A stretch of 64,000 nucleotides of DNA, from the NCBI GenBank assembly GCA_016706845.1, contig JADJIV010000008.1, forward strand, positions 62,001 through 126,000, given 5' to 3'. Positions 19,134 through 29,042 of this stretch are shown here, piece by piece (the first letter of the stretch is position 1; each line of letters starts with the position of its first letter). Source of the stretch: PNOJ01 sp016706845 (GTDB taxonomy: Bacteria > Krumholzibacteriota > Krumholzibacteriia > LZORAL124-64-63). The notes under the pieces were generated by a model. That model was not told the DNA's origin. It worked only from the letters and a program-made list of their open reading frames with translations, and ran no database searches. The translations under genes and the position numbers were made by a program.

Positions 19134-22100
19134 ATGCACCGATCGTTCCGCGGACCGGCCGCGGTCTGGATCCTCGTGCTCTGGACCATACTCGGGACCA
19201 TGCTCGGGACCGCGCTCGCCCCGCAGGGCCGCGCCGAGCAGGCGACCGCCGCCCTCCCCGTCGGGGAGACGGTGACCGTCCTGGGCGTCGACGGCGTGGG
19301 CCGCCTGCCGGGACTGCCCCCCTGCGCTGACGTGCTGGCGGTGACGCGCCACCGCGGCGGCGGCGCCGACCGGCTGCGCATCAGCTTCCTGAGCCTCGCG
19401 CAGCGACCGGCCGGCCTGTTCCCGGGCAGCGCGCTGACCGCGGGTCCGGCCGACGTGCCGCTGCGGGTGATCTGCGAGTCCGGCGACGCCGGCGCGAAGA
19501 CCCTCTTCGACGGCCGTCTCACGCCTTCCAGCGGACTCTACGCCGCAGCCGGGGCCGGCAAGCGGGCCGGCGAACCCGACGCGATCTGGCTGGACCTGCC
19601 GACGGACCTGCCGGACGGTCCGCTGACGATCACGGTCACGACCCTCGGGGGCGAGTCCATCGTCGTCAGCGATCCTCCCGACAAGCTCTACGCCGCCAAC
19701 TGCGCCCTGGTGCTGCACGGCAACCAGGGCCTCGGCTACAGCGACGTCTTCCACGGCCGCAGCGACGACCTCGAGGGCAGCGGCTTCGACGAGGCGCTGC
19801 AGGTGCACCAGGGGACCGGCGTCCCGGGCAACTTCCACCTCTCGGGGACGCTGCAGACCGCCGCCGAGTGGGCGCACCACAACGGCGACCCGCAGGACTT
19901 CAACGGCTGGCTGGCCGACGGCGCCGCCGCGGGCTGGGCCGGCCTGCTGACCTCCGCCTACGCGCAGCACATCATGCCCTTCGTGCGCGACGAGATGAAC
20001 GACTGGGCGGTCTCCGTCGAATCCGACATGGTCGCCGCGCGCTACGGCTACGAGCCTCACGTCGCCTGGGTCCCCGAGCGCGTCTGGCTGAACACCTCGG
20101 GCTACCCGTCCAGCGGCGTCAACGACTGGATCGGCGACGACTTCCAGCCGCACGGCGTCTGGGGCGTCATCCTGGACGACGACGTCCACCTGCAGGGCCA
20201 CGACAACCACCAGATCCATTTCCTGGCGGCCAACGGCCTGCGGCTGATCCCGCGCGACCGCACCTTCACCGGCAACATCGTCGGCGGCAACGGCCAGGGC
20301 TCGTTGGACATCCTGGCGGGCCTGGCGGCGTCGGGCGTGGGGGAGTACCGCATCGCGGTCGCGGGCGAGGACTGGGAGGCGATCGCCGAGATGGGCGGCT
20401 GGGCTTCGGCCACGCCGAACGCCAAGGAGACCTACGACTGGTTCGTCAACAAGTGCAGCCAGGAGAGCGCCTGGCTTTCGACCTGGAAGCTGGCCGACGC
20501 CCTCAGCAACCCCAACTTCGACGGCGACAGCTTCTCGCCCGTCCCCGGCACCTACAACGAGATCGGCGGCACCGGCGGCTACGGCGGCGGCGACAACGGC
20601 TGGTACGGCCACTGGGCCGGCTGGGTGCCCTGGGTCTCCGGCGGCGACGGCGGCGGCAGCTGCGCCGGCGCGGGCGGCAGCTGCAAGAACTACGGCGCCC
20701 TCTGGAACGACGCCTACACCGCGCTGATGGCGGCCCCGGACAACCACATCTCGCAGGCCGGCTGGTACGTGATGATGACCAACCTCTACGAGACGGCGTG
20801 GCACGAGGGCATCGTGGGGCCGATCCCCGGCTGGGAGCACAACTACTCCGCGCACGTGAAGCAGGCGCTGCTCTACGCCGAGGCCTCGCGCTGGGCCGCG
20901 GGCCTGTACGTCCAGACGACGGCCGCCTACGCGACCGACATCGACCACGACGGGTACGACGAGTTCGTCCTGTACAACGACCGCCTGTTCGCGGTCTTCG
21001 AGACCGCCGGCGGCCGCCTGGTCAACCTGTTCGTGAAGGGGCCGGGCCTCGGGGACACGGCCATCGGCTGCGACAACGCGTCCTGGAACGGCGAGGCCGA
21101 CTACAACGACTCCAACCACGTCGGCGCCTTCAGCGACGTGGGCCCCGACCACCAGCACGAGACCTACGACCTGCAGATCGTCCAGGGCGCCGGGCCGACC
21201 GTGACTTTGCGCGCGGTGCGCGGCGAGGTGTCCAAGGAGATCTCCCTGACCGAGGGCGACAGCTTCCTGGAGGCCGTCTACCGCGTGGGCGCGGGCACCC
21301 ACTGGATCCGCAGCGGATTTTCGCCCTCGCTGGTGGACCTGATCTGGAACGCGCAGATGGACCGCGTCTGGGTCGCCGACGCCGCCTACATGGGCCAGCG
21401 CAACCCCTGGACCGGCGTGACCGCGGCCTGGGTGCTGGGCACCGCCGGCGCCGCGCACCAGGGCGAATTCGCGGGCACGCTCATGAAGGGCGACGAGATC
21501 AAGGGCGCGGGCGCCTTCGCGGTGCGGCTGTTCGCCGGCGTGACGAGCGCGCCGGGCGCCGGCGGCGAGATCGCCGAACTGCGCGCGCTGGCGGCGGACC
21601 TGACCGACGACCTCGGGCCGCTTCCCGTGGCCGCGGACTACTACCCCACGTCGCGCCGGCTGGTGGTCGCGTTCGACCAGGCGGCCGCCCCGGCCACGCT
21701 GGACCCGACGGGCTTCGGCATCGACGCGGATGCCGACGGCGCGGCAGAACTCGTGCTGGGCGCCGCGACCGACGTGGTCGAGACCATCGCCGGCTTCGCG
21801 CTCACCCTGCAGCTGGACGCCGCCGACGGCGCGGCGCTGGCGGCCCTGGATCCCGCCGACCTGCGGCTGCTGCTGGACGCCGATGCCGTGCGCGACCCCG
21901 GCGGCGCCGGCAACGCGCCGGTGACCGCGGCCGACGAGGTCGCGGTCGCGGTGCGCGCCCCGACGCTGGTGGCGATCGACGGGCGCCTCGAGGCGGGCGA
22001 GTGGGACGCGTACCCGGCGCTCGCCGACCCGAACGACTCGTCGTGGACCGCCAGCAACGAGATCGACGGCCTGCACGCCGCCTGGGACGACGCCTACCTC

Positions 22101-22931
22101 TACCTGGCCGTCGACGGCCGGGTCAGCGGCAACTCCTGGCTCCTGTACCTGGACACCGACCCCGGCGGACCGGCGGGCCAGACGAACCTCGCGGCGATCG
22201 ACGTCTGGGAGCGCGGCGCGGTCTTCACGGCGCCCGGCTTCCGCGCCGACTTCCAGTACGGCTGCTACCAGCACCAGTCCGTCTGGGACGGCGACTCCTT
22301 CTGGCGGATCCTCTCGCCGACGACGACCGCCGACCTCACCGGCGAGATCGAGTCGGCCTTCGACTCCCAGCACCTGCACGGCGACCTCGGCGGCAGCGAG
22401 CTCGCCATCCCCTGGGACACCCTGTTCGGGCTGGGCGCCGGACAGGTGCCCGCCGGCGCCACGCTCTCGGTGGTGGCGTCGCTGTGCTGGGACCCCGAGC
22501 CCGGCGGCGTGCTCGGTGGCGACTCGGCGCCCAGCAACGCGGCGGCCGCCCTGCCGACGATCGACACCGTCTGGACCTTCACCGTCGACGGCGACGGCGA
22601 CGGGCGGCCCGACGGCTGGTCGGCGACCGCGGCCCCGCCGGCAGCGGCGGCCCTGCTGCTGTCGCCTCCGTACCCCAATCCCTTCAATCCCCGGACCGTG
22701 ATCCGTTTCGAGTTGCCCGGCGACGAGGCGGCGCCCGTCAGTCTGGCCGTCTTCAACCTGAAGGGGGAACGCGTGGCCGTGCTGGTCGACGGACCGCTGG
22801 CCCCCGGCCCCCACGCGGTGGTCTGGCGCGGCGTCGGCGACGACGACCGCTCCCTGCCTGCCGGCACCTATGTCTGCAAGCTCGTTCACGGCGGTCGGGT
22901 CGCCACCCGGTCGCTCACCCTGGTGAAATGA
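19134..22931 (+). CDS. secreted GH57-family-like glycosidase with DOMON-like domain and NPFNP C-terminal domain
   Basis: 1265 residues, intact. A signal segment (about 1-35) and a beta-rich N-terminal domain precede a GH57-like catalytic region: HGNQGLGYSDVF as region I and WVPERVW (Glu about residue 315) as the nucleophile motif. A beta-domain, a DOMON/CBM9-like module (IDGRLEAGEWDAYPALADPN, LHAAWDDAYLYLAVDGR) and a C-terminal FlgD-like Ig domain (YPNPFNPRTVIRF to the end, SLTLVK) follow. That order resembles amylopullulanase-type GH57 proteins. ATG 19134 is chosen because the mature signal sequence starts there. It likely cuts extracellular alpha-glucan. The acid/base residue was not identified with confidence, so activity is probable rather than shown. 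Confidence 0.75.
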   Translation: MHRSFRGPAAVWILVLWTILGTMLGTALAPQGRAEQATAALPVGETVTVLGVDGVGRLPGLPPCADVLAVTRHRGGGADRLRISFLSLAQRPAGLFPGSALTAGPADVPLRVICESGDAGAKTLFDGRLTPSSGLYAAAGAGKRAGEPDAIWLDLPTDLPDGPLTITVTTLGGESIVVSDPPDKLYAANCALVLHGNQGLGYSDVFHGRSDDLEGSGFDEALQVHQGTGVPGNFHLSGTLQTAAEWAHHNGDPQDFNGWLADGAAAGWAGLLTSAYAQHIMPFVRDEMNDWAVSVESDMVAARYGYEPHVAWVPERVWLNTSGYPSSGVNDWIGDDFQPHGVWGVILDDDVHLQGHDNHQIHFLAANGLRLIPRDRTFTGNIVGGNGQGSLDILAGLAASGVGEYRIAVAGEDWEAIAEMGGWASATPNAKETYDWFVNKCSQESAWLSTWKLADALSNPNFDGDSFSPVPGTYNEIGGTGGYGGGDNGWYGHWAGWVPWVSGGDGGGSCAGAGGSCKNYGALWNDAYTALMAAPDNHISQAGWYVMMTNLYETAWHEGIVGPIPGWEHNYSAHVKQALLYAEASRWAAGLYVQTTAAYATDIDHDGYDEFVLYNDRLFAVFETAGGRLVNLFVKGPGLGDTAIGCDNASWNGEADYNDSNHVGAFSDVGPDHQHETYDLQIVQGAGPTVTLRAVRGEVSKEISLTEGDSFLEAVYRVGAGTHWIRSGFSPSLVDLIWNAQMDRVWVADAAYMGQRNPWTGVTAAWVLGTAGAAHQGEFAGTLMKGDEIKGAGAFAVRLFAGVTSAPGAGGEIAELRALAADLTDDLGPLPVAADYYPTSRRLVVAFDQAAAPATLDPTGFGIDADADGAAELVLGAATDVVETIAGFALTLQLDAADGAALAALDPADLRLLLDADAVRDPGGAGNAPVTAADEVAVAVRAPTLVAIDGRLEAGEWDAYPALADPNDSSWTASNEIDGLHAAWDDAYLYLAVDGRVSGNSWLLYLDTDPGGPAGQTNLAAIDVWERGAVFTAPGFRADFQYGCYQHQSVWDGDSFWRILSPTTTADLTGEIESAFDSQHLHGDLGGSELAIPWDTLFGLGAGQVPAGATLSVVASLCWDPEPGGVLGGDSAPSNAAAALPTIDTVWTFTVDGDGDGRPDGWSATAAPPAAAALLLSPPYPNPFNPRTVIRFELPGDEAAPVSLAVFNLKGERVAVLVDGPLAPGPHAVVWRGVGDDDRSLPAGTYVCKLVHGGRVATRSLTLVK

Positions 22932-22942
22932 GGAGGATGTCC

Positions 22943-25318
22943 ATGCGCACCACCCGAATCCCGGTCCGCGCCGCGCTGCTGGCCGTGATCGCCCTGGCCC
23001 TGCCGGCGGCGCTCGCGGCCCAGGTGCCGCAGACCATCGCCGTCGACGGCGTCAACGACTTCAATCCGGCCAACCTGCTGGACGCCGACGGCGGCGACAC
23101 CCAGTTCTCCCAGGTCGACATCGGCGACTTCTACGTGACCAACGACGCCGTGAAGCTCTACGTCGGCTTCGAGCACGAGAACGGGAACTTCGGCTCGGTC
23201 CAGCTGGGCATCGCCATCGACGTGGGCACCGCCGCCGGCGGCACCAGCGATCCCTGGGGCCGCCAGCTGGAGTGGAGCCTCGCCGCCAACAAGCCCGACT
23301 TCATGTTCTACGTGAACCTCGACAACAACTGGCAGGGCGGACTGTACTGGAACGGCACCGCCTGGGCGAACCTGTCGGCCCCCGGCACCGGGGCGCTCGG
23401 CTGGATCGCCGGCAACGGCTTCGCCGAGATCGGCGTGCTGCTCGCCTCGCTGGGCGTCGCGCCCGGGGCGAACATCAACGTCGAAGCCTGGGTCACCCAG
23501 GACAGCCCGACCAAGGGCCCCCTGGATGCCGCCGCCAACGACGCCAGCCAGCTGTCCACCCCGGGCTCGACGACCTGGGACACGCCCATCGACATCCCGA
23601 TGTTCGACTACCTGGCGTTCACCGTCATGAACGCCGCCGACAACGACGCGCCGACCCTGACCGGCGCGCAGCACATCAACACCGGCGTCGTCGACGTCAC
23701 CTTCAGCGAGCCCGTGGGCCTCGCCACCTCGCAGGTGCCGGGCAACTACCTGGTCACCGGGGCGACGGTCAACGCCGCCGCGCGCGACGCCCTCAACCTG
23801 AACGTCGTGCACCTGACCCTGGCCGCCGACATCGGCGCCAGCGCCACGATGTACACCGTGACGGTGAGCAACGTGCAGGACCTCGCGGGCAACCCGATCG
23901 TCGCCGGCAGCACCACCTGCTTCGCGCTCAAGAACGTCGTGTTCCGCGGCCGCATGAGCCAGTTCCTGACGACCCAGACGCCCCCCTACGGCGACTTCAC
24001 CGTCGAGGGCGGCACCCTGCCCCTGACCTGGTCGCTGTGCGACGGCACCAACGGCATCGACCAGGGCGGCGACGTCTACGAAGTCGCCGCCGACTTCTGC
24101 CTGCCCGGCAACTGCGGCGCCGGCACCGCCACGGCCAACCTGGAGTGGAAGTGGGTCTACGACTGCGTGACCTACGAGCCCATCGCCGGCAACCGCAACC
24201 ACGTCATGGACCTCGCCACCGGCGCCCAGGACGTGCTGGACGTGTGGTGGAACGACCAGGACCCGACCCAGTTCACCACCCACGCCATCGACGTGCTGCT
24301 CTATGTGGACCTGAACGTCTACGGCTACGCGCCCGGCGACTTGGTGGCGGTCAACGGCTCCGACGCGCCGCTGGACTACACCGTTCCTTCGATCAACCTG
24401 CTGGCCGACGACGGCGTCACCCCGGACGCGGCGGCCGGCGACGGCATCTATTCCACCGTCGTCACCTTCCCGGCGGGCTCGCGCAAGAACGTGACCTACA
24501 AGTTCCTGCTCAACGACGCCTACGAGTGCTTCGCGCAGGGCGACCGCGGCGTCTTCCTGAACGACGAACTCTTCGACATCGTCGGCGGCGCCCTCGGCCC
24601 GCTGGCCATGCCCGTGGTCCACTACGACCGCTGCTCCACCACCTGGCGGCCGGTCAACGTCGTGTTCCGCGTGGACGCGAACGTCGGCCAGACGCCCGTC
24701 GGCCCGGGCGACGTGGTCACGGTCAACGGCACCACGAGCAACGTCGCGCCTCCGAGCTTCAGCTGGGACATCCCGTCGCTGAACGTCATGCTCGACAACG
24801 GCGTCGCGCCGGACGCGACGGCCGGCGACGGCATCTACACGACGTCGGTCGTGTTCGCCGATTCGAGCCAGATCTTCACCGAGTACAAGTACCTGGTGAA
24901 CGACGTCTACGAGTGCACGGACCAGGCCAACCGCTCGTTCACCGTCGACGCCGACAACTACAGCCTCGCCAGCCCGCAGGTCCTGCCGCTCGACGTCCTG
25001 CATTTCTGCGAGACCACGGCGGCTCCCGACCTGACGCCGTCGCGGCTGGCGCTCGAGCAGAACCGGCCGAACCCCTTCAACCCGCAGACCGAGATCGCCT
25101 TCACGGTCCACCGGGCCGGGCCGGCCTCGCTGCGCGTCTACGACCTCAAGGGCGGGCTCGTGCGCTCCCTGCACGAGGGCCGTCTGGAGGAGGGGCCCCA
25201 CGCGATGACCTGGGACGGCCGCGACGCGACCGGCCAGCTGTCGCCGGCCGGCGTCTACTTCTACCGCCTCGAGCTCAACGGCGAGGTGGGCGTGCGCAAG
25301 ATGATGCTCGTGAAGTAA
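22943..25318 (+). CDS. secreted multi-domain beta-sandwich protein with two homologous C-terminal repeats and NPFNP domain
   Basis: 791 residues, signal peptide about 1-23. An N-terminal DOMON-like domain (about 25-215) precedes a Big_5-like domain (APTLTGAQHINTGVVDVTFS). Two homologous repeats follow (from about residue 440 and about 575), each with a PSxNxxxDxGVxPDAxAGDGIY core and a YKxLxNDxYEC end; they recall choice-of-anchor-X or starch-binding sandwiches. The end is a FlgD-like Ig domain (RPNPFNPQTEIAF to MMLVK). ATG 22943 is preferred over 22937 because AGGAGG (22931-22936) would otherwise have no spacer. It lies 11 bases after the GH57 gene, so the pair is one transcript. Probably an alpha-glucan-binding surface protein; unproven. 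Confidence 0.6.
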   Translation: MRTTRIPVRAALLAVIALALPAALAAQVPQTIAVDGVNDFNPANLLDADGGDTQFSQVDIGDFYVTNDAVKLYVGFEHENGNFGSVQLGIAIDVGTAAGGTSDPWGRQLEWSLAANKPDFMFYVNLDNNWQGGLYWNGTAWANLSAPGTGALGWIAGNGFAEIGVLLASLGVAPGANINVEAWVTQDSPTKGPLDAAANDASQLSTPGSTTWDTPIDIPMFDYLAFTVMNAADNDAPTLTGAQHINTGVVDVTFSEPVGLATSQVPGNYLVTGATVNAAARDALNLNVVHLTLAADIGASATMYTVTVSNVQDLAGNPIVAGSTTCFALKNVVFRGRMSQFLTTQTPPYGDFTVEGGTLPLTWSLCDGTNGIDQGGDVYEVAADFCLPGNCGAGTATANLEWKWVYDCVTYEPIAGNRNHVMDLATGAQDVLDVWWNDQDPTQFTTHAIDVLLYVDLNVYGYAPGDLVAVNGSDAPLDYTVPSINLLADDGVTPDAAAGDGIYSTVVTFPAGSRKNVTYKFLLNDAYECFAQGDRGVFLNDELFDIVGGALGPLAMPVVHYDRCSTTWRPVNVVFRVDANVGQTPVGPGDVVTVNGTTSNVAPPSFSWDIPSLNVMLDNGVAPDATAGDGIYTTSVVFADSSQIFTEYKYLVNDVYECTDQANRSFTVDADNYSLASPQVLPLDVLHFCETTAAPDLTPSRLALEQNRPNPFNPQTEIAFTVHRAGPASLRVYDLKGGLVRSLHEGRLEEGPHAMTWDGRDATGQLSPAGVYFYRLELNGEVGVRKMMLVK

Positions 25319-25342
25319 CCACACGGGCAGAGTGAACCGCAG

Positions 25343-25370
25343 AGGGCCCCGGTCTTCGGACCGGGGCCCT
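25343..25370. terminator. bidirectional terminator hairpin
   Basis: A perfect 12-bp stem (25343-25354 with 25359-25370) and a TTCG tetraloop between two convergent genes. The following T-tract is weak. Confidence 0.8.
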
Positions 25371-25390
25371 CGTTCATCGGCGCCGCGGGT

Positions 25391-26659
25391 TCAGCGGGCC
25401 AGCGTGACGGAACGGCTCGTCGCGTCGCGGCCGTCGTCCAGGCGCACGACGTACGTGCCCGAAGACGCGGCGCGCCCATCGGAACCGCGGCCGTCCCAGC
25501 GCAGGACGCGCGTGCCGGCGGGCATGACGCCCTGCCACAACCCCGCCACCAGCCGGCCGCGCAGGTCGAAGACGCCGACGCGCAGCTCGCGGGGCTCCGC
25601 GAGGCTGCACTCCACCTGCAGGGACGGGTTGAAGGGGTTGGGGGAGACGCGCAGACCGGCGGCCAGGAGCGGCGCGGGCGGCGCGACGGTCGCGGGGTCC
25701 GCCGCGCGGATGGTGTCGACGTGGGCCAGGGCGTAGGGCGCCTCGTTGCCGATGCCCTCGGTGTGGGGCTGCCGCCAGGTGTCCACGATCACGGCGCCGC
25801 CGGCCCGGACGTGGACAACCAGGAAGGTGCTCATGGGATAGAAGGTGACGGGACCGCGGGCGTGGCCCTGGTCCAGCTGCCAGACTCCCTGCAGATCCAC
25901 GACGCTCGTGCAGTGGGTGTGCCCGCACCCGTAGGCCGTCACGTCGTGCCGGGTCAGGATGTCCCAGAGCGCGTCGCGGTAGACGCCGCCGCCGTAGGCG
26001 TTGAAGTCCGTGTCGGTGGCGTGGATGGACTGGTTGGTGTCCCGGTCGCGCTGCGGCCAGGCCGGGAAATGGCCGAACACGAAGATCAACGGTTGCGTCG
26101 TCGCCGTCAGGTCGGCTTCGAGCCACTCGCCCAGCGCTGGGTTCCAGTTGCCCTCGAGGGCGCCCGCGTCGCTGGCGCCGTCGAAGCACTCGTTGAGCAT
26201 CACGAAGTGGGCGTGGCCGTGGTCCCAGGAATAGGTGGTCGTCTCGCTGCCGGCCGGTCCCGGATGGACCGGGAAGTCCGGCCCGCCCTTGTCGAAGCCG
26301 CGGATCCACTGCAGCGTCGGGAGGTTGATCGGGTCCAGCTCGTGGTTGCCGACGCCGGGGAAGAACGGGAAGCCGGGGCCGATCTCGGCCTCGACCGTGT
26401 CGTAGACGATGCTCGCGGGGTTGGTGCCATCCTGATTCAGATCCCCGGGGGAAACCAGGAAGGCGCCCGGGCCCGCTGCGGCCATCGCCGCGCAGGCCTG
26501 GTCCCAGCCATGGATGCCGTTGACCACGATGTAGCGGCTCATGTCGCCGGCCAGGACGAAGTCGAAGTCGGTGCGGTCCCTGCCCCGGGACGTGGCGGCC
26601 AGGCAGAGCAGGGCTGCCAGGGTGAAGGTCTGACATCGCATCTTCGAATACGAGGGCAT
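25391..26659 (-). CDS. secreted calcineurin-like metallophosphoesterase with NPFNP C-terminal domain
   Basis: 422 residues. The metal ligands of the calcineurin-like fold are all visible: LAGDMS, SPGDLNQDG, GVGNHE, FGHFPAWP and GCGHTH. A C-terminal FlgD-like Ig domain begins SPNPFNPSL and ends SVTLAR, as in the two secreted proteins upstream. A short signal peptide follows ATG 26659 (or ATG 26641, MRCQTFTLAALLCLA); 26659 is chosen for its purine-rich upstream stretch. The substrate (phosphosugar, nucleotide or phospholipid) cannot be read from sequence. It lies inside the alpha-glucan locus but may be a passenger. Confidence 0.8.
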   Translation of the reverse strand: MPSYSKMRCQTFTLAALLCLAATSRGRDRTDFDFVLAGDMSRYIVVNGIHGWDQACAAMAAAGPGAFLVSPGDLNQDGTNPASIVYDTVEAEIGPGFPFFPGVGNHELDPINLPTLQWIRGFDKGGPDFPVHPGPAGSETTTYSWDHGHAHFVMLNECFDGASDAGALEGNWNPALGEWLEADLTATTQPLIFVFGHFPAWPQRDRDTNQSIHATDTDFNAYGGGVYRDALWDILTRHDVTAYGCGHTHCTSVVDLQGVWQLDQGHARGPVTFYPMSTFLVVHVRAGGAVIVDTWRQPHTEGIGNEAPYALAHVDTIRAADPATVAPPAPLLAAGLRVSPNPFNPSLQVECSLAEPRELRVGVFDLRGRLVAGLWQGVMPAGTRVLRWDGRGSDGRAASSGTYVVRLDDGRDATSRSVTLAR

Positions 26660-26790
26660 GGCTCGCTTCCCTTCGTTGCGCATACCGTACCATAGGAGTC
26701 TTGAAAGTCCAGCCCGGCCGGAACTGCTTCCCGTGGTTGGAACCGGCGCCCCCACGGGGTATCGTGTTGCCCTCACGGGAAGGAGTTCCG

Positions 26791-29022
26791 ATGCGACTGT
26801 CCAGCCTGATCTGCCTGTGTTCGCTGGCGACGGCCGCGCCCGCCGCTGCCGAGATCCTCGACGAGCTGGCGATCCCGGTCACGCCCGCCCACCCGCGCGA
26901 GGTCATCTTCACCGACAAGGGCGCCGCCCACCTCGCGGGCTGCGCGGTCGGAGAGGACACGCGCAGCTACCACGGCTTCTACATCGCCATGCACGAGCTG
27001 CTGGACGGCTGGTCGCTGCGCCTGCAGGACGGGCGCGAGCTGTCCGCAGCCACGGCCGATTCGGCCGCCGTGCTGCCGGACCGGCTGCAGCGCTTCTACC
27101 GCCTCGACGGCGCCGTCGTCGTGGAGACCGTCACCCTGCTGGACCGCAGCGACGGCTTCCAGGTCGTCTACGACGGCGTGCCGCCGGGCGGTTTCGCCTT
27201 CGTGCCGCGGGTCGACATGCGGTTTTTGTGGAAGGTCGCGCGGCCCGAGTACCTGACCGTCTGGGAGGGCGGCGTGCTGAGCGTCGCGCGCACCGACCGC
27301 GCCGAAGCCGCCGCCGGCGAACGCAACCCGCCCTGGCTGGCCGTGGCGGTCACGGGCGCCGCCGACTTCGCGCCGACCGGGCGCTACCTGCCGCGGCGCT
27401 ACCCCGTCGACGCGGCCCGCAAGGCCATGGAATCGGCCACGCCCTGGGAGGCCGGCGAGATCCGCGGGCGCATCCCGCCGCAGGTGCCGTCGGGCCGCGT
27501 GCAGGCCGTGATCGCCGCCGACGCGACGGCCGCCGCCGCCGCCGCGCGCGCCCAGCGCCTGCTGGACGAAGCGCCCGCACTGGCGGCCGCGCGGGCGGCC
27601 CGCCTCGCCGATCTCGCCGACCCGGCGCGCCTGTCCACGGGCGTCGCGCGCGACGACCGCGCCCTGGCCTGGGCCCGCGTCTCGCTGGACAACCTGGTGA
27701 TGGAGCAGCGCGGCGTCGGCGTCTACGCCGGCTTCTACTGGTTCACCACCTACTGGGGCCGCGACACCTTCATCGTGCTGCCCGGGGCGCTGGCCGCGGG
27801 CCTGGACTTCGCCACGGCGCGCGAGATCCTGCGCTCCTTCGCCGCCTACCAGGACCGCAACCCGGCGAGCCCGCGCTTCGGCCGCGTGCCCAACTTCGTC
27901 ACCGTGGACCAGGTGCAGTACGCCAGCATCGACGGCACCTGGTGGTTCGTGCGCGCCCTGGACGAGTACTGGCGGCGCTCCGGCGACATCGCCTTCGCCC
28001 GCGAGATGACGCCCGTGGTGCTGCGCGCCTGCGAGGGGGCGCTGGCCCACGCCGTCGACGCCGAGGGTTTCCTGACCCACGGCGACGGCGAGACCTGGAT
28101 GGACGGCGGCGGCGAGCAAAACCCCTACTCGCCGCGCGGCAACCGGGCCGTCGAAGCCCAGGCGCTCTTCCACCGCGGTCTGCTGACGGCGGCGAAACTG
28201 GCCGTCCGTTGCGACGGCGAGGCCGCCGGCCTGAAGGGCGACGACCTGGCCCGCCGCTACACGGTCGCCGCCCGGCGCCTGGAGAACGCCTTCCAGCAGC
28301 GCTTCGTCGTCGGGGAGCGGATCGCCGACCACTTGAACCGCGACGGCGCGCCCGACGCGCAGCACCGCCCCAACGGGCTGCTCGCCCTGCTGGTCTCCCC
28401 GCAGCTGTTCAACGCGGACCAGCGCCGCCTCATCGTCGCGGAGAACCGCGAGCACACGGTCACACCCTGGGGCGTGCGCTCCCTGGACGCGGCCGACCCG
28501 AACTACCACCCGCGCCACCTCTGGCTCGACCGCTACTACTACGACGAGGCCTACCACAACGGCGACGTCTGGCTCTGGCTCTCGGGGCCGTACGTGTCGG
28601 CGCTGGCCGCACCGCGCGACGGCTTCGCACAGACGCGCATGCTGCTGGACGAGATCCTGGACGAGGGTGCCGTCGGCACGCTGCAGGAGATCCGCGACGG
28701 CGATCGCGCTGCAACGAATGACGAGTTCGGCGGCGCCACCAGCCAGGCCTGGTCGCTGAGCGAACTGCTGCGCAACGTGGGGGAGGACTACCTGGGCGTG
28801 CGGGCCGATCTCGCGGCCGACCCGCCACGCGTGACGATCGCGCCGTCACTGCCGGCGGACTGGCCGCGGCTGTCGGGACGGGTGGATGTCGGGGACGCGG
28901 TCCTGAGCGTCACGGTGACCCGCAACAAGGCGGGCCGGGAGGTCGTGGATTGGGATTTGGAGGGACCGGGGGCCGAGCGGTTGCGGCCGGCGGTGGAGGT
29001 CCGGCTCCCGGACCGGCGCTGA
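26791..29022 (+). CDS. exported amylo-alpha-1,6-glucosidase-like (glycogen debranching, GDE_C) protein
   Basis: 743 residues with a short signal peptide (about 1-21). An N-terminal beta-domain (about 25-290) is followed by an (alpha/alpha)6 barrel of the archaeal/bacterial debranching type, seen from YWGRDTFIVLPG, GETWMDGGGEQNPYSPRG, VEAQALFHRGLL, WGVRSLDAADPNYHPR and YDEAYHNGDVWLWLSGPY. ATG 26791 has AAGGAG six bases upstream. Periplasmic export of a debranching-type enzyme is unusual, but it fits a pathway that trims imported branched oligomers before ABC transport. Glucosidase versus another GH15-like activity is not resolved. Confidence 0.8.
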   Translation: MRLSSLICLCSLATAAPAAAEILDELAIPVTPAHPREVIFTDKGAAHLAGCAVGEDTRSYHGFYIAMHELLDGWSLRLQDGRELSAATADSAAVLPDRLQRFYRLDGAVVVETVTLLDRSDGFQVVYDGVPPGGFAFVPRVDMRFLWKVARPEYLTVWEGGVLSVARTDRAEAAAGERNPPWLAVAVTGAADFAPTGRYLPRRYPVDAARKAMESATPWEAGEIRGRIPPQVPSGRVQAVIAADATAAAAAARAQRLLDEAPALAAARAARLADLADPARLSTGVARDDRALAWARVSLDNLVMEQRGVGVYAGFYWFTTYWGRDTFIVLPGALAAGLDFATAREILRSFAAYQDRNPASPRFGRVPNFVTVDQVQYASIDGTWWFVRALDEYWRRSGDIAFAREMTPVVLRACEGALAHAVDAEGFLTHGDGETWMDGGGEQNPYSPRGNRAVEAQALFHRGLLTAAKLAVRCDGEAAGLKGDDLARRYTVAARRLENAFQQRFVVGERIADHLNRDGAPDAQHRPNGLLALLVSPQLFNADQRRLIVAENREHTVTPWGVRSLDAADPNYHPRHLWLDRYYYDEAYHNGDVWLWLSGPYVSALAAPRDGFAQTRMLLDEILDEGAVGTLQEIRDGDRAATNDEFGGATSQAWSLSELLRNVGEDYLGVRADLAADPPRVTIAPSLPADWPRLSGRVDVGDAVLSVTVTRNKAGREVVDWDLEGPGAERLRPAVEVRLPDRR

Positions 29023-29042
29023 ACCCGGGCGTCGGGTGCCGG

